DNA of 64,000 nucleotides from Ilex aquifolium (taxonomy: Eukaryota; Streptophyta; Magnoliopsida; Aquifoliales; Aquifoliaceae), in assembly GCA_951799425.1 (NCBI GenBank), contig OX637395.1, positions 5,044,451 to 5,108,450 on the forward strand, in the 5' to 3' direction. Each line of letters begins with the position of its first letter. The stretch's first letter is position 1. The notes under the pieces are model-generated. The model was not told the origin of the DNA. It saw only the letters and a list, made by a program, of their open reading frames with translations, and made no database searches. The position numbers and the translations under genes are program-made. Below, one piece after another: positions 12,090 through 23,889 of this stretch.

Positions 12090-12980
12090 TAAATAAGAGG
12101 AGAGAGAGAGAGAAAGAGAGAGAGATGAAAGCTCTCTACTCCTTCCTCCTGTATTTAATCACGATGGAATCTTAATGTACGAAGATTTTCTTCAACAAAT
12201 ACAATCTCGTCTTCTTCTTTGTTATATTAATTAGTTTATGGCTAGCCGTGACACACATGGGGGACATATCATACGTGGGTCTGTCTGACCAGCCATATTG
12301 AATATATATATTTTATTAGAGGAATATTGAATTTTGTCAGAAGAATAATTTAGAATTATATAAAACTTTTGTAGGTTAATGCATGACAGTACAATCTCCT
12401 TTGCATGAGTAAGCACATTGTAAACTAGTGGTTTCGACATTTGATGCTAAACAACATGATTATAAGCATAATATTGTAATCATGAGTCTAAATAACATGT
12501 GGTTGAGATTAGGATTGTTGAATGATTCGTACAATTCGAGCTCGGCTCGATTGGATTGTTTAAGCTCTCGTTTAAATATTAAATGAATTGAATCTAATCA
12601 AATTTATAATTTCTTCTTATAAATGAACCGAATCTAAACAACATGAGGCTTGGATCAAATAGACTTGAATCGCTTGGAACAAGTTCCTATCCATGAATAA
12701 TTAATTTGGATTTTATTGCACAACACCTATTCAAAAGTTGATTAACCCCAACTCATACGAAATATGAACAACCTCTCAGATAGGGTTTAATTTTGTGGTT
12801 TATTGAATACTATTTTTTGAAAATTTTTATTAAGAAATCAATTATTTTAGGATTCATTATTGACTTCTAGGGTTTGATTTGAAAATATTTTGCTTGGAAA
12901 TTAGATTTTACACAAAAATTTCTACCGATCCACACTAAAACAACAATCTAAACTCGATAATGAACTCCAAATCGAGCTCA
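12090..12980 (+). repeat. Conserved ERF-upstream non-coding block, copy A
   Basis: A GA-rich tract is followed by CTACTCCTTCCTCCTGTATT, then GGAATCTTAATGTACG, GACACACATGGGGGACAT and CTGACCAGCCATA. The same order occurs at 20.63 kb (plus), 39.30-39.86 kb (minus) and 42.56-43.42 kb (minus). Each copy lies upstream of an ERF gene and in its orientation, here about 1.6-2.5 kb before the ERF at 14.56 kb. No conserved reading frame is seen, so it may be a promoter-proximal or transcribed non-coding segment, or an old transposon carried along by duplication. Confidence 0.6.
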
Positions 12981-13214
12981 AACTTGTCTTATAGCAACCG
13001 AATTGAGCGAAAGCATATTCAAGATCAGTAAACTTTTTCTGACTAATGCCCTTAGTCGGGATGATGGTTCATTAGTGAAGAAAAATAGCAAAGTTCAAAA
13101 TCTTCCAAAGACATGGAAAACTATGGTCCTACTATAGAGGAAAAGTGGCTACTAAATTGTCAAACATAGTTGCTCGAGGTGATTATTAACATAAACTAGG
13201 GATGCTAACGAGTT

Positions 13215-13964
13215 TTAATGGGTTTGTTTGAGCGAGAAGTCGATTTATCTAGAGTAAAAGACACAGGATATAAGTGGTTCACCTTAGTCGATGGACTAAG
13301 GCTACGTCCACTACAATGGAGTCTCTTACTCCTTGAGGTCGTGTATTGATTTCAGGTGAGTATTCGCTCCTTACAAGCACTGGACCTTCACAAATGTATA
13401 TGTCTTGTCCTCTTGAATATCTGGGAATAGACCAGACAATGGGGGAGGCGAAGACGGTGATTCTCAGAGGAAGTCTTTCATATCCCACCCAGCTACTTTG
13501 TACTGTTTTATTTATACGGGTCATTCGTCATAGGGTTCCTTGGTGGCTCCTCCTGTTTTTTTCCTGATCTTGTGGGGACCTTCAGTCCTTGTCCTACAAA
13601 AGCTTGCACTAGCCGGCGCCCCTGTGCCCACGATCTCTGGATTGTCACGCACCACTTTTTCCTGCCTTCGGAGAGGCGTAGTTGTCTTAGGTTTCAGAGA
13701 TGGTCCACTTGTCCCCTTAGACACGTGGTGCGACGGGATCCTTTCCAGGACAAGGGGGTGACTTCTTGTTCCCAGATTGTCCTTTGACCGCTACTGGATT
13801 GGACCGGGTCTGGGCTGCTGGTCTTCCGGAGCAGTTGGGCTTGATCTTTATCGTGGGCTAATTGGAGGCAATTCCTTTGGGCTAATAAGCCCATCTTCTG
13901 GGTTCTCGAGGTATATTGGGTTCCGATCCCATGACGGCCCATGCCCAGAATTCCACCCTTATCA
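13215..13964 (-). mobile_element. Probable LTR remnant, minus orientation
   Basis: On the minus strand the segment starts TGATAAGGGTGGAATTC. It is much richer in G+C than its surroundings and contains GACTAAGGTGAACCAC near its far end, a phrase familiar from plant Gypsy-type LTRs. Several short ORFs here overlap on both strands without protein similarity that I recognise. No clean target-site duplication was found, so the left boundary is approximate. Confidence 0.4.
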
Positions 13965-14049
13965 ATTAGTGTTGTGGAAGCTTGTTAGTGTGTGTAGTTA
14001 TAAGGTAAAATTAGTAAGAATTCTTTCTTTTTCTACATATTGAAAACCC

Positions 14050-14238
14050 ATTAAATAAATTTAGACGTCTTAATTTCAAATCTTGATAATTTCTTAGGGG
14101 AAAGACATAAGAGAGTTATCCCTAATGAATCTTTTAGTTCTGACATAAATGACATGTCTTTGATTGAACTATTAAAGAATTAGTCAAAATGTGCGTAAAT
14201 AACACAAAAATTGTCGCTGGTGAAAGAAAGAAAAAAAC
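14050..14238 (+). mobile_element. tRNA-derived SINE copy b
   Basis: The family body is recognisable: GACGTCTTAATTTC, AGTTATCCCTAATGAAT, GACATGTCTTTGATTGAAC, AGTCAAAATGTGCGTAAAT, then an A-rich tail. It sits about 300 bp upstream of the first ERF gene. Confidence 0.6.
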
Positions 14239-14316
14239 GCATAAAGTACGGTCAAATTTCTATCAAGCACGTCAAGTCTTACTTTTCTTCGTTATAATTT
14301 ATAATTACAACAGAAC

Positions 14317-14322
14317 CACGTG
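14317..14322 (+). promoter_or_regulatory. G-box of ERF gene 1
   Basis: CACGTG within ACCACGTGTTTT, about 240 bp upstream of the start codon. All four ERF genes here carry the same hexamer 180-275 bp upstream of their start codons. G-boxes are bound by bHLH (MYC2) and bZIP factors in plants. Confidence 0.6.
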
Positions 14323-14405
14323 TTTTATTTTTCTGATTATAATAACACCAAATGATTAAATTCCAAATCCGTTTCTTTTGGAGGATACAGATTAAAACAT
14401 ATAAA

Positions 14406-14502
14406 CCAATGACTACTGAAACTTCAAGGAAACTAATTCAAGAAGACCACCTGAGAAGTGAGCGCATGAAAGCTCATATATATATATACATATATATAGA
14501 AC
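14406..14502 (+). promoter_or_regulatory. Conserved ERF promoter block and TATA box, gene 1
   Basis: CCAATGAC, GAAACTTCAAGGAAA and AATTCAAGAAGA are repeated almost unchanged upstream of the other three ERF genes. They are followed by a TATATATATA tract at 14477-14501, which would place transcription start near 14530. Conservation across four diverged promoters suggests function or recent duplication. Confidence 0.6.
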
Positions 14503-14557
14503 CTCTCAAGTCTCACCTCATTAGGTTTCATCAGTACCCACAAACTCTGATTCAGAG

Positions 14558-15202
14558 ATGAACACAGAAACCATTTCTCAATCTGACTTCGCCGTTCTTG
14601 AATCCATAAGAGACCATCTTCTCAATGATTCTGAGTTTTCCGATGATTTTTCGACGTCAAGTTCAAGCAATACTGCACCGGTTGATGACCCAATTTCAAC
14701 ATTTAGCAGTGAACTTTTATCTGGGAGTTGGGTAGAAAAAGAAATGCAGTTTAATGTGAATCATTCCCCGGAAACGGTAGAAGAGTTGGAAGTGGCGAGT
14801 TCCAGTCACGCGCCACCACAATGGACGAGGTATAGAGGCGTGAGGCGGCGGCCTTGGGGAACGTTTGCAGCGGAGATAAGGAGTCCGGCGACGAAAGGGG
14901 CGAGAGTATGGCTTGGGACGTACGAGACGCCTGAGGATGCTGCATTGGCTTATGATCGAGCAGCTTTTAAACTGCGTGGCTCTCGGGCTTTGCTTAATTT
15001 TCCACATCTGATCGGAGGCAAGATGTCGGAGCCAGTGAAGGTGGCGCCACGGCGGCGGTCACCGGAGTCTCCGTCGTGTTTGCCATCGTCGGAAAGTGGA
15101 GCGAAGAGGAGGAAGAAGGTGGTTGATAGTTCAGTGGAGGTGTCACAAATGAGCACATTTACACCTGAGGGTCCATTTTTGCTAGATTGCTGGTGGAATT
15201 GA
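14558..15202 (+). CDS. AP2/ERF transcription factor, group IX-like (ERF gene 1)
   Basis: Predicted nuclear DNA-binding factor for GCC-box-type elements; group IX ERFs (ERF1/ERF2/ERF13, ORCA types) act in jasmonate, ethylene and defence responses. Intronless, 214 residues. The N-terminus has the group-type [12 protein letters not shown] helix (11-22) and an acidic/serine stretch (23-60). The single AP2 domain covers about 92-149 ([10 protein letters not shown]...RALLNFPHL), with the WLG and [11 protein letters not shown] elements intact. Thr102 replaces the usual Lys in [10 protein letters not shown] basic KRRKK near 183-187 may serve as nuclear signal. It ends CWWN, a tail shared with two of the three paralogues, but lacks about ten residues found before that tail in the others. 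The start at MNTETI is below the TATA box and is conserved in all four copies. Confidence 0.92.
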   Translation: MNTETISQSDFAVLESIRDHLLNDSEFSDDFSTSSSSNTAPVDDPISTFSSELLSGSWVEKEMQFNVNHSPETVEELEVASSSHAPPQWTRYRGVRRRPWGTFAAEIRSPATKGARVWLGTYETPEDAALAYDRAAFKLRGSRALLNFPHLIGGKMSEPVKVAPRRRSPESPSCLPSSESGAKRRKKVVDSSVEVSQMSTFTPEGPFLLDCWWN

Positions 15203-15619
15203 TGGATTTTCAGTTCTTAGATGGTGTTCTCCAACTTCGAAGGAAGGAGAAAGAAAACCCTAAAATTTATGTTGTGTCAGTGACTCTTTGAAACCTTAAA
15301 ATTTAAAATTTATGTTGTTTCTGGATATGCATTGAGGAATGTTAGTTAAACTTAATTTGTTAATTTGATTTATTTATTTAATTATTCTTTGTTATTGGAT
15401 GAACAGTGGACTCTATTAGACTCACAATCGATTCAATGGGTGCATTATATCAACAAATAAGATTAATAAATTATGTTTAAATAATATTTTTTTTATAATT
15501 TTTTCGTGAAAGAAAAATTAGAGAAAATAAACGGATCCCTAATAGTATTAAAATATATATGTATTTAAAAAAATGTTATGGTGCAGCAGTAGATGTTGAG
15601 AACTAGATAAGATTTCTGG

Positions 15620-15860
15620 TTTTTTGGTTCAACTGTCAAAGTTGTCTGGGTCAACTTATACGCACATTAACAAATTTTTCTCCCTGATTCGGTCAAATAC
15701 AGGTCAACCACGCCGGGATTAAGATATCTATAAGGGATAAATTCCTCATGGTATTGTCCCAAGGGGTTGTCAAAATTCAAACTTAAGATATTTAGGTTTA
15801 CTACTCATATTACCACTTGAGCTAACCTTTGGGATGAAGATTTCATCAAGTTGAATCCAA
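15620..15860 (-). mobile_element. tRNA-derived SINE copy c
   Basis: In reverse complement it shows the family order: B-box-like AAGTTTGAATTTTG, then TTATCCCTTATAGATAT and GACCTGTATTTGACCG, then the tail-side ACCCAGACAACTTTGACAGTTG. The stretch 15203-15619 is the 3' flank of ERF gene 1, with nothing else seen. Confidence 0.6.
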
Positions 15861-16520
15861 CCATTCTCAATGTGATCTTCAACCAAATGTCTAAGAGTAA
15901 TATATTTGTTAACTATGCTTACATAACTGAGGAATTTGCATGTTTTGTGCTATTCAACATGTTTTCTAATATTTTTGTGCATATGGTAAAAAATAATCAA
16001 GCAAAAAAAAAAAAAAATCAACCTATATAATAAAGAATGTACTAAACAATGTTCAAAGTATTAAAATATATATGTATTTAAAAAAAATATTAGATTCAAT
16101 GGTGCGACAGTAGATATTGAGAATTGGATAAGATTTCACGAATTTTTTTTTTTTTTAAATGTCTCACATAACAAAGGAATATGCATGTTTTGTGCTACTC
16201 AACATGTTTTCTAATAATTTTGTACATGATAAAAAAAAATAATCAAACAAAAAATTCAAGACCTATAAAAGAGCCTCAAATTTAATTTAATAAAAAGTCA
16301 CTACTTATAATAATAAATGGATATATAATTAACTAGTCAATGATTTTGATTGTAACATATCAGAAGGATTGTACTGAGAAATAGTATGTTTTTTATATGA
16401 TTTAAAATAAAATAGGTCAAAAAAATATAATTAAAATTGGGACCAATTTTTTTAAAACAACTTTAAAAAATACATTTTGCACCCTATATTTTTGTTACTC
16501 TTGCGGCACTAGGCAGCAAT
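15861..16520. other. AT-rich spacer
   Basis: No gene. Two related segments (about 15555-15990 and 16055-16250) share phrases such as ATATGTATTTAAAAAAA and GCATGTTTTGTGCTA, which shows a local diverged duplication. Confidence 0.5.
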
Positions 16521-17349
16521 CTTACTGGTCTATTCCTAGGGTCAGCCTTGATTAAATGCATCTAGAGTCGGGGTTGGCTTCAATACGGAAAAGGTGAAAA
16601 TTGGTACGATACCAAAAAGCTAAAATAATTGTAGGGTGGTCACCTGTACATTTTCAAATCTATCAAAACCTATAATCGATTTTACCGGTATATATTTTAA
16701 AAATAAATAAAACCCTATATACTTTAAAAATAAGTGATAATAGAAATTAAAATTAGTTTTAAAAAATAATAATTATTTATCTTATTTAAACCTAAATAAA
16801 AATATAAAAAAAAATTTACAATATTTGGGGTTATTAAGTTACATTAAATTTAAGTTAAAAATATTAGGATGTTAGATTAGGTTATCTAAGTTCACCACTA
16901 TTTTAAGTGATAATAAAATTTAAAATTTGTTTTAAAAAATCATAATTATTTATCATATTTAAACATGAAATAAAAATATAAGGAAAATTTTACAATATTT
17001 AGAGGTTAGGATTAGGTTAAAAATATTCGAGGTTAGGATTAAGTTATTAAGTTCACCAGGCTAAATTACAACTAAAGTTTAGCATATTTTTTTTGGCTAT
17101 TACTAAAATGTTAAAGAAGGTTATATTGCCACATTTTTTTGGGTAAAATTGTCATTTTTTGGGGTTATATTTTGGGTTAAGTTAAAATTATTACAACAAA
17201 TTTTTTCACTACTAAATAAATTATAACAAAGTTATCATATTTGAATACACCTTTGGTGTTAAATTAAAATAGGTAAAACAATTTGGGGTAATATGAAACT
17301 AATTACATAATTGAGGGTATAATATGAAAAATATGAGAAAAAAATTGAA

Positions 17350-17615
17350 AAAATGTAATTTTGATTGCTGCTGCGATGATCCCTTGATCCCACTCTTGAT
17401 CGCTACTAAACCAATCGGTCTCAATCTCTAGATCGCTACTCTTGATCGCAAACCTGCACTTGATCCCACTCTTGATCGCTACACGATCGGTCTCAATCTC
17501 TTGATCGCTACCCGATCGGTGTTCTTGATCGCTAACTTGCTCTTGATCGGTCGTGGTCCGATGCTAATCTTGATCGCTCCAAATCCGATCGCTATTCTTG
17601 ATCTAGCCACCAGCA
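17350..17615. repeat. GATC-rich irregular repeat (CTTGATCGCTA)
   Basis: CTTGATCGCTA and CCGATCGGT-like words recur at short, uneven spacing through about 250 bp, giving an unusually high density of GATC. There is no coding potential. It directly precedes the minisatellite. Confidence 0.75.
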
Positions 17616-17629
17616 CTAGATTGCTCTAA

Positions 17630-19410
17630 AAAAGTGGTAATATTAACCAAAAAAATAGTACTTACCTCTGTAATCTTAACCAAAAAAGTGGTAATGTTAA
17701 TCAAAAATTTGGTAATGTTAACCAAAAAAATAGTACTCTTAACCAAAAAAGTGTAATCTTAACCAAAAAAATGGTCTGAACCAAAAGATAGTAATGTTAA
17801 CCAAAAAAATGGTAATCTTAAACGAAAAAATTGTACTCTTAACCAACAAAATGGTACCCTGACCTCAATAGTGTAATATTAACCAAAAAAATAGTAATCT
17901 TAATCAAAATAATTGTAATGTTAACCAAAAAAATGGTATTTTTAGCCAAAAAAAGTGTAATCTTAACCAAAAAAATGGTAATGCTAACCTAATCAATGGT
18001 AATGTTAACCAAAAAAGTTGTAATGTTAACAAAAAAGAGTAATCTTAACTGAAAAAATTGTACTCTTAACCAATAAAATGGTACTCTTACCTCGACAGTG
18101 TAATTTTAACCAATAAAGTGGTAATCTTAATCAAAAGAATTGTAATGTTAACCAAAAAAATGGTACTCTTAACCAAAAAAATGTAATCTTAACCCAAAGA
18201 GTGGTAATGTTAACCTAATCAATGATAATGTTAACCAAACAAGATGTAATGCTAACCAAAAAAGTGGTACTATTAACCAAAAGAGTAGTAATATTAACCC
18301 AATCAATGGTAATGTTAATCAAAAAAATGGTAACAATAACCAAAAAAGTAGAACTCTTAATCAAAAAAGTTGTAATCTTAACCAAAAAAGTGGTAATGTT
18401 AACCAAAAAATTGGTAATCATAACTTAAACAGTGGTAATGTTAACCAAAAAAATGGTACTCTTAACCAAAAAAATGGTACTCTTAACCAAAAAAAGTTGT
18501 AATCTTAACTAAAAAAGTGGTAATCTTAACTTAAACAGTGGTAATGTTATCAAAAAAAAAAATGGTTCTCTACCAAAACAGTGGTAATGTTAACCAAAAA
18601 AATGGTATTTTTAACCAAAACAGTGGTACTCTTAACCAAAACAGTGGTAATGTTGACAAAAAAATAGTAATATTAACCAAAACAGTTGTAATGTTAACAA
18701 AAAAAGTGGTACTCTTAATAAAAAAAAAATGATAATGTTAACCAAAGCAGTGGTAATGTTAACAAAAAAAGTGGCACTCTTAACCAAAAAAATGGTAATT
18801 TTAACCAAAAAGTGATAATATTAAGCAAAACATTTTAATGTTAACAAAAAAAATGATACTCTTAACCGAAAAAATGGTAATGTTATCCAAAAAAATGGTA
18901 TTCTTAATCAAAACAGTGGTAATGTTAACCAAAAAAGTGGTACTGTTAACCAAAAAAGTTGTAATCTTAACCAAAAAAATGGTAATGTTAATCAAAAAGT
19001 GGTAATCTTAACTTAAACAGTGGTAATGTTATCCAAAAAAGTGGTACTCATAACCAAAATAATGGTAATATTAACCAAAAAAATGGTACTCTTAACCAAA
19101 ACAGTAGTAATGTTGATCAAAAAAAAAATGGTAATCTTAACCAAAACAGTGGTAATATTAACAAAAAAATGGTAATGTTAACCAAAATAATGGTACTCTT
19201 AACCAAAATAGTGGTAATGTTTACCTAAAAAGTGGTAATATTAAACAAAACAGTGGTAATGTTAACCAAAAAAGTGGTACTCTTAACCAAAAAAATGGTA
19301 ATGTTAACCAAAACATGGGTAATATTAACAAAAAAACTGGTACTCTTAACCAACAAAAGTGGTACTCTTAATCCAAAAAAGTGTAATCTTAACCAAAAAA
19401 GTGTATTTAT
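17630..19410. repeat. Minisatellite, about 20-21-bp unit with GTTAACCAAAAAA core
   Basis: Roughly 85 diverged units of about 20-21 bp alternate between GGTAATGTTAACC and GGTACTCTTAACC cores joined by A-runs. The unit length is close to a multiple of three. It therefore produces low-complexity open frames on both strands (for example 18222-18428 plus and 18215-18421 minus), which I treat as artefacts. Confidence 0.9.
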
Positions 19411-19429
19411 TTTTTTTTAAATATAAGTT

Positions 19430-19855
19430 TACTATAATCTCAACCTTAATTTTAATAAATGATGATGATTTTATAATCTCTTGAAGGGGTTCATAGGGAT
19501 AAAAATAATTCTGCAACTCTATCTTCTTTCTTCTCCTTCTTCTTCGTCGTCTGAGTTTTTTTTTTTATGAATTTACTATAATCTCAATCTTTGTTTTAAT
19601 AAATGATGATAATTTAATAATATCTTGAAGGGTTCATAGGGATAAAAAGAATTATGCAACTCCATGCTTTAATCTTTCTCCTTCTTCTTCCTTGTCTGAG
19701 TTTTTTTTTTTTTTTATGAAAAGACTACCACTCAATCTTAGTTTTAATAAATGATGATGATTTTATAATCTCTTGAAGCGTTCATAGGAATAAAAAAAAT
19801 TCTACAACTCCATCTTCTTCTTCTTCGTCTGAGTGTTTTTTTTTTTTTTAATGAA
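19430..19855. repeat. Three tandem copies of a unit of about 140 bp
   Basis: Each copy contains AATAAATGATGAT, ATCTCTTGAAG, TTCATAGGGATAAAAA, CAACTC, a CTTCTTCTTC stretch, GTCTGAG and then a poly-T run. Divergence between copies is modest. There is no ORF. Confidence 0.8.
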
Positions 19856-20419
19856 TTTGTAAGATTTAGTGGGTAGCCGGTAAAAAGTTTAGACTTGATC
19901 AACGGTAGGAGTTTTTCATTATATATCAACCGTGCATTTTATTTTTTCGATACCATACCGAAAAGTGGGTGTCGTTAGTGTAGTCGAACCCGAAAGAGTC
20001 GGGGTTGGATTAAAAATTATGTCAAGAATTTTTAACTTATAAAAGCATAACAACGGTCAAGATTAATCCAATCATAATCTACTTTACTCCAATGATACAA
20101 AATTTATTCCAAATTTTTTTTTCACCCAAAAATATCAATTTTTCTACACAACCCCCAATATCAGACAAACTCAATCAATACATTCTCTAATGTCAACTAA
20201 TCTCATCAAATTACATCTACCTCTTTCTTCATTTTAATTTTAAATTATATAATTAAAAAATAAATTATTATTTAAAATATAAATATTAAAGAATCTATAT
20301 TTGACTTTTGATATTGCATAGTTTCTTCAAGCAAGAAATTATTGCTTGTTAATTGTTATTCAATATTAGACTCAAAAGAGTCAAAACTGCACCTCATATA
20401 TGTGTGTGATAATTCAGAC

Positions 20420-20630
20420 AATTAAAAAGTTTATTGTACTGAGTTGTAAATCCAGACGTCTTGAGTTTGAATGTTAACAATTCTTTGGGGTCAGGCCATA
20501 AAGAATTTATCCCTCGTGAATATTTTAGTCCCTATATTAATGATCTGTCTTTAATTGAATTGAAGAAAAAATTAGTTAAAGTGCTCATAAATTGACGTGA
20601 ACACCTTGATCGTTAAAAAAAAAAGGGAAG
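20420..20630 (+). mobile_element. tRNA-derived SINE copy d
   Basis: B-box-like TTGAGTTTGAATG, body TTTATCCCTCGTGAATATTTTAG, then GTCTTTAATTGAATTGAAG, GAACACCTTGATCGTT and an A10 tail. This is one of the better preserved copies of the family in the window. Confidence 0.7.
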
Positions 20631-20850
20631 GCTCTCTACTCCTTCCTGTTGTTATTCTGGTTCCTGATCATCTCCGAGAAAGCACCATACCCTCTTTCTT
20701 CTGTGTTATCTTAGCTTCTGGGTAGCCGTGACACACCTGGGGTGGTGGGTTGGGGGGGAGGGGAGAGAGAGAACGACGACGACATGTAGACATGGGTCTG
20801 ACTAGTCATAACAGGTATTTTACTCGTGGAATAGTGAATTTTAGTCAAAA
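20630..20850 (+). repeat. Conserved ERF-upstream non-coding block, copy B
   Basis: GGCTCTCTACTCCTTCCTG, then GGGTAGCCGTGACACACC, then CATGGGTCTGACTAGTCATA, follow the order of copy A. It precedes the plus-strand ERF at 32.80 kb, now about 12 kb away because repeats have accumulated between them. Confidence 0.5.
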
Positions 20851-22580
20851 AAAAATAATTCCGAGTAAAAGAAGTCTGTCGTACCAAAAAAAAAAAAAAT
20901 CTATTCTTGTACAAACATTTATAAATGTTGTCGATTTGTTTTACAGGTTTTGGGAGTCATTTATAATTTTTAAGGATCATTTATAAATTTTACTTTATTT
21001 TGGTACCATCATTTATAAATTTTGAAGATTTTTTTCTTATTAATTTTAAGTCATTTACAATTGTTGGCAATTATATACAAATTTTGAGGATTATTTATAG
21101 TTTTTGTGATTGCTTGCAATCAATCCTGATTTCGATCGCAAGTAATCCCAAAAGTTATAAATGATTCCCAAAAAATTATAAACAGAACTATAAAAGTTGT
21201 ATATAAAACTCCAAAAATTACAAATTTTATTTGCCGTAAATAAACCTAAAAACTTGTATCCTAACTCACAAAATGTATAAATTTTGATATGAATAACTCA
21301 TGATTAAAACGTTTTTTTTTAGAACAAAAAAGTTTCTTGAGTGTTGTGCCCAATCCCCTCGGGTTGTGAGGATATGCCTTAGACCAGATCTGTATCATCT
21401 ATTTTGAATGCACAAATGTTATCCAATATTAAAGTTTGAAAATTAAAATTTTAACTTATAAAAGTATAATAATGGTCAAGATTAATTCAAATTATCATTT
21501 ACTTTAATCCAATGGTACAAAATTCATCTTTAAAAAAAAAATCGCTCAAAAACATCATATTCTCTTTACGACTTTCAATGTTAGATAACTCAACCAACAC
21601 ACACTTCAATATCAAACAATCTCGTTAATTCTCACATACATCTATCTGTCATATCTCTCTCTTATTTTTTCTATGTTTAAATATAAATATTATATGATCA
21701 ATGTTCAATTTTTAATGTTTTAAAATATATTCAAAAACAGAATTATTGCTAGTCTTTCAATATGTGAAAGATATAGTTACCCAATATCACAAGTTGTGAT
21801 CGTTTAGACAAGATAATTTTATTTCTTTAAGTATACATTTGAAGTATTTTGGCATGTCTTGAACTATATTGTATATCCAAATTTTTTTAAAGTAATATTT
21901 TTATTTATCTAAAAAAAATAAAGTTTTTTTTATGAACACAAATAAAAAAAAAATTCATGATTTACTGACTAATATTACATATTTAAAATTCACATTATAA
22001 CCACGAGTGCAAGTGATACGTATTGGTTGTGGTTTTAAAACAACAAAAAAATTATGTAAATATTTATTTTTGCAGGTAATTGCATACATTGAAAACTTTT
22101 ATTATAATCACGAGTTCAAAAAATGTCTAACTAAGGTAATTCTTAGAGCGACCAAATCTTGTGTATGCTATAGTTGAGGATTGTACATATCTAAAATTTA
22201 CCTTTCTTTTCACGAGTTTAAAAGATGTATAATTTAAAAGACACAAATTCAAATTAAGAGTGTTAATTTGTGTCAGAATGATTTATTTATCAATAACATC
22301 AATTTTAAAATTGTATCACGTCAAATTTGTATCGTTCACATCAAAATAATATACTATTCAAAATATGACAGACGCGATACGAATGACACCCATAAATTGA
22401 ACTTATTTATTCATGTGAGAATGACACTCCTAATATTCCAAATGATGCACTATTCGAGATGGGGTTGTAAGTACAACAAGTATAACGTGCATTCTTTAGT
22501 AGGTGAATGTACACATCCCAAACGCGAGAAATTTTTGGTTGGTTAGACCGAGAGGGAGAATTAGTAGTCCGAATAACACG
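20850..22580. other. AT-rich intergenic DNA
   Basis: No gene is seen. The stretch 20930-21300 has repeated TCATTTATAAATTTT words and can fold back weakly. Short ORFs (for example 22268-22546) show no family features. Confidence 0.5.
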
Positions 22581-22584
22581 TGTA

Positions 22585-22890
22585 TAGTAGGGTTAATAAT
22601 TGAATCGAACTATTCAAATTCTATTTGAATAGGACTTAACTCGAATTTGGCTCGTGTTCTAAACGAGCCGAGTTTGAAAAAAATTTTAGGCTTGTTTATA
22701 AAACGAGTCTAAAACACTCGGCTCCAGCTCGCAAAACTCGATTCGTTTATATGTAAAATAGTCGAGTTACTCGGACTCGACTCGTTTTGGACTCAACTCA
22801 GGGCTTGGCTCATTTCTAAATAAGTCAAGTTTAAATAATTTTTTAAGTTTATTTAAAAAAACGAGTTCAACAGAGTCGACTCAATTATTA
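22585..22890. mobile_element. Probable hAT-type MITE (CGAGCCGAG family)
   Basis: It starts AGGGTTAATAATTGAATCG and has CTCGAATTTGGCTCG, AACGAGCCGAG and TCGAGTTACTCG words typical of this non-coding family. Related copies are at 39.67 and 49.82 kb. The right boundary is approximate. Confidence 0.5.
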
Positions 22891-23885
22891 GGCATATTCA
22901 TCGGTGAAAAAAGCACAACAAAGTCTAAAATATATCTAATATTATAAAAGTAAAATAATGATTATTGGTCCAATTTTATCTACTAAGATTCAATAGTACA
23001 AAATTCAATTCCATTTTTTTTTTCCGCTTACCCCAATGTCAAACAATTAAACCAACACATTCTTCAAGTAAGTTCAATTTTCTCATTAAGTGTACATATC
23101 ACATGACACTGTTACGTAGAGTGTTAAATTTATTGAAAATTTTCTCCATTAATTTACACTTATCTCTCTTTTTTGTACTATTCAAAATACTAGTTAGTAC
23201 ATACGTGCGTTGCACGTGAACTATTTTGAGATAAAAAAATAAATAATACCAAATAACCAAAGGAAAATGAAATTCATGTTTTACATGAATTGGTTCTTTG
23301 GATAGATGAGGAAGGGTCAAGGGTTAGACCAACAACGCCAACTAGATACTAGGATCTACATACTAGGATCATCAAAAATCAATAGCACACAAAATTTGTG
23401 ATTTTCACTTATGGTAAGTTTATCACATACTCCAACAACATCCGTGTCCCCTCGTTGATACAAGTTTAAATAATGAAATAATAGATATTATTAGAGAAAA
23501 GAAAATCGATGCTTCGAATTAACCAGCAAAAACTAAGCATCACTATATTTTTTTGACACGGAGATGTATACAAGCTGAGTTTTGTAAATTTTTCACTATA
23601 TTTCTTATCCAGTGATCATTATCAGATTGTATTTTTCATAATTATGTTGAACATAAGAAAAGAGAAAGTTCAATTTTTTATTTTTTTTGTGAAAAGAAAA
23701 TTCCCTTACCTCACATAAGGAATAGGAACAAAGAAATGCAAATGATAAAAATGCGAGTTTTTTCACAATAAATATTCGTTTGCATTGCTTTTTTTTTTTT
23801 TTTCCAATTTTTTCCCTATAATGAAGGAGACAGCTTTGCTTGGTTAGGCCCAATAGGGCTTGCACAATTAACATGATGGAAAAAA
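22891..23885. other. AT-rich intergenic DNA, no gene seen
   Basis: Short ORFs on both strands (for example 23605-23874 minus) are low-complexity and without recognisable motifs. Confidence 0.5.
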
Positions 23886-23889
23886 ACTT

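Larger units (their letters stand above)
16578..19994. repeat. Composite repeat island between 14-bp direct repeats
   Basis: AGAGTCGGGGTTGG occurs at 16564-16577 and again at 19995-20008. Inside these are weak inverted ends (TTGGTACGATACC near 16600; GGTATCG-type in reverse complement near 19955). The interior holds a 175-bp tandem duplication (16731-17060), a GATCGCTA-rich stretch, the minisatellite and a 140-bp triplication. It may be one repeat-carrying transposon or a stepwise local expansion; the sequence does not settle this. Confidence 0.35.

Noticed and set aside
14717-15156. Minus-strand ORFs (64-96 residues) opposite ERF gene 1, and similar ones opposite the other three ERFs.
   Set aside because: They are antisense shadows of a GC-rich coding sequence, repeated at the same place in each paralogue.
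17350-17615. CRISPR-like array in the GATC-rich repeat.
   Set aside because: Repeat spacing is irregular, the words are short, and the sequence is plant nuclear DNA.
18215-18995. Overlapping ORFs of 60-70 residues on both strands rich in LTKKVV or ITTFLV.
   Set aside because: They are translations of the minisatellite, present on both strands at the same place, with no domain or start context.
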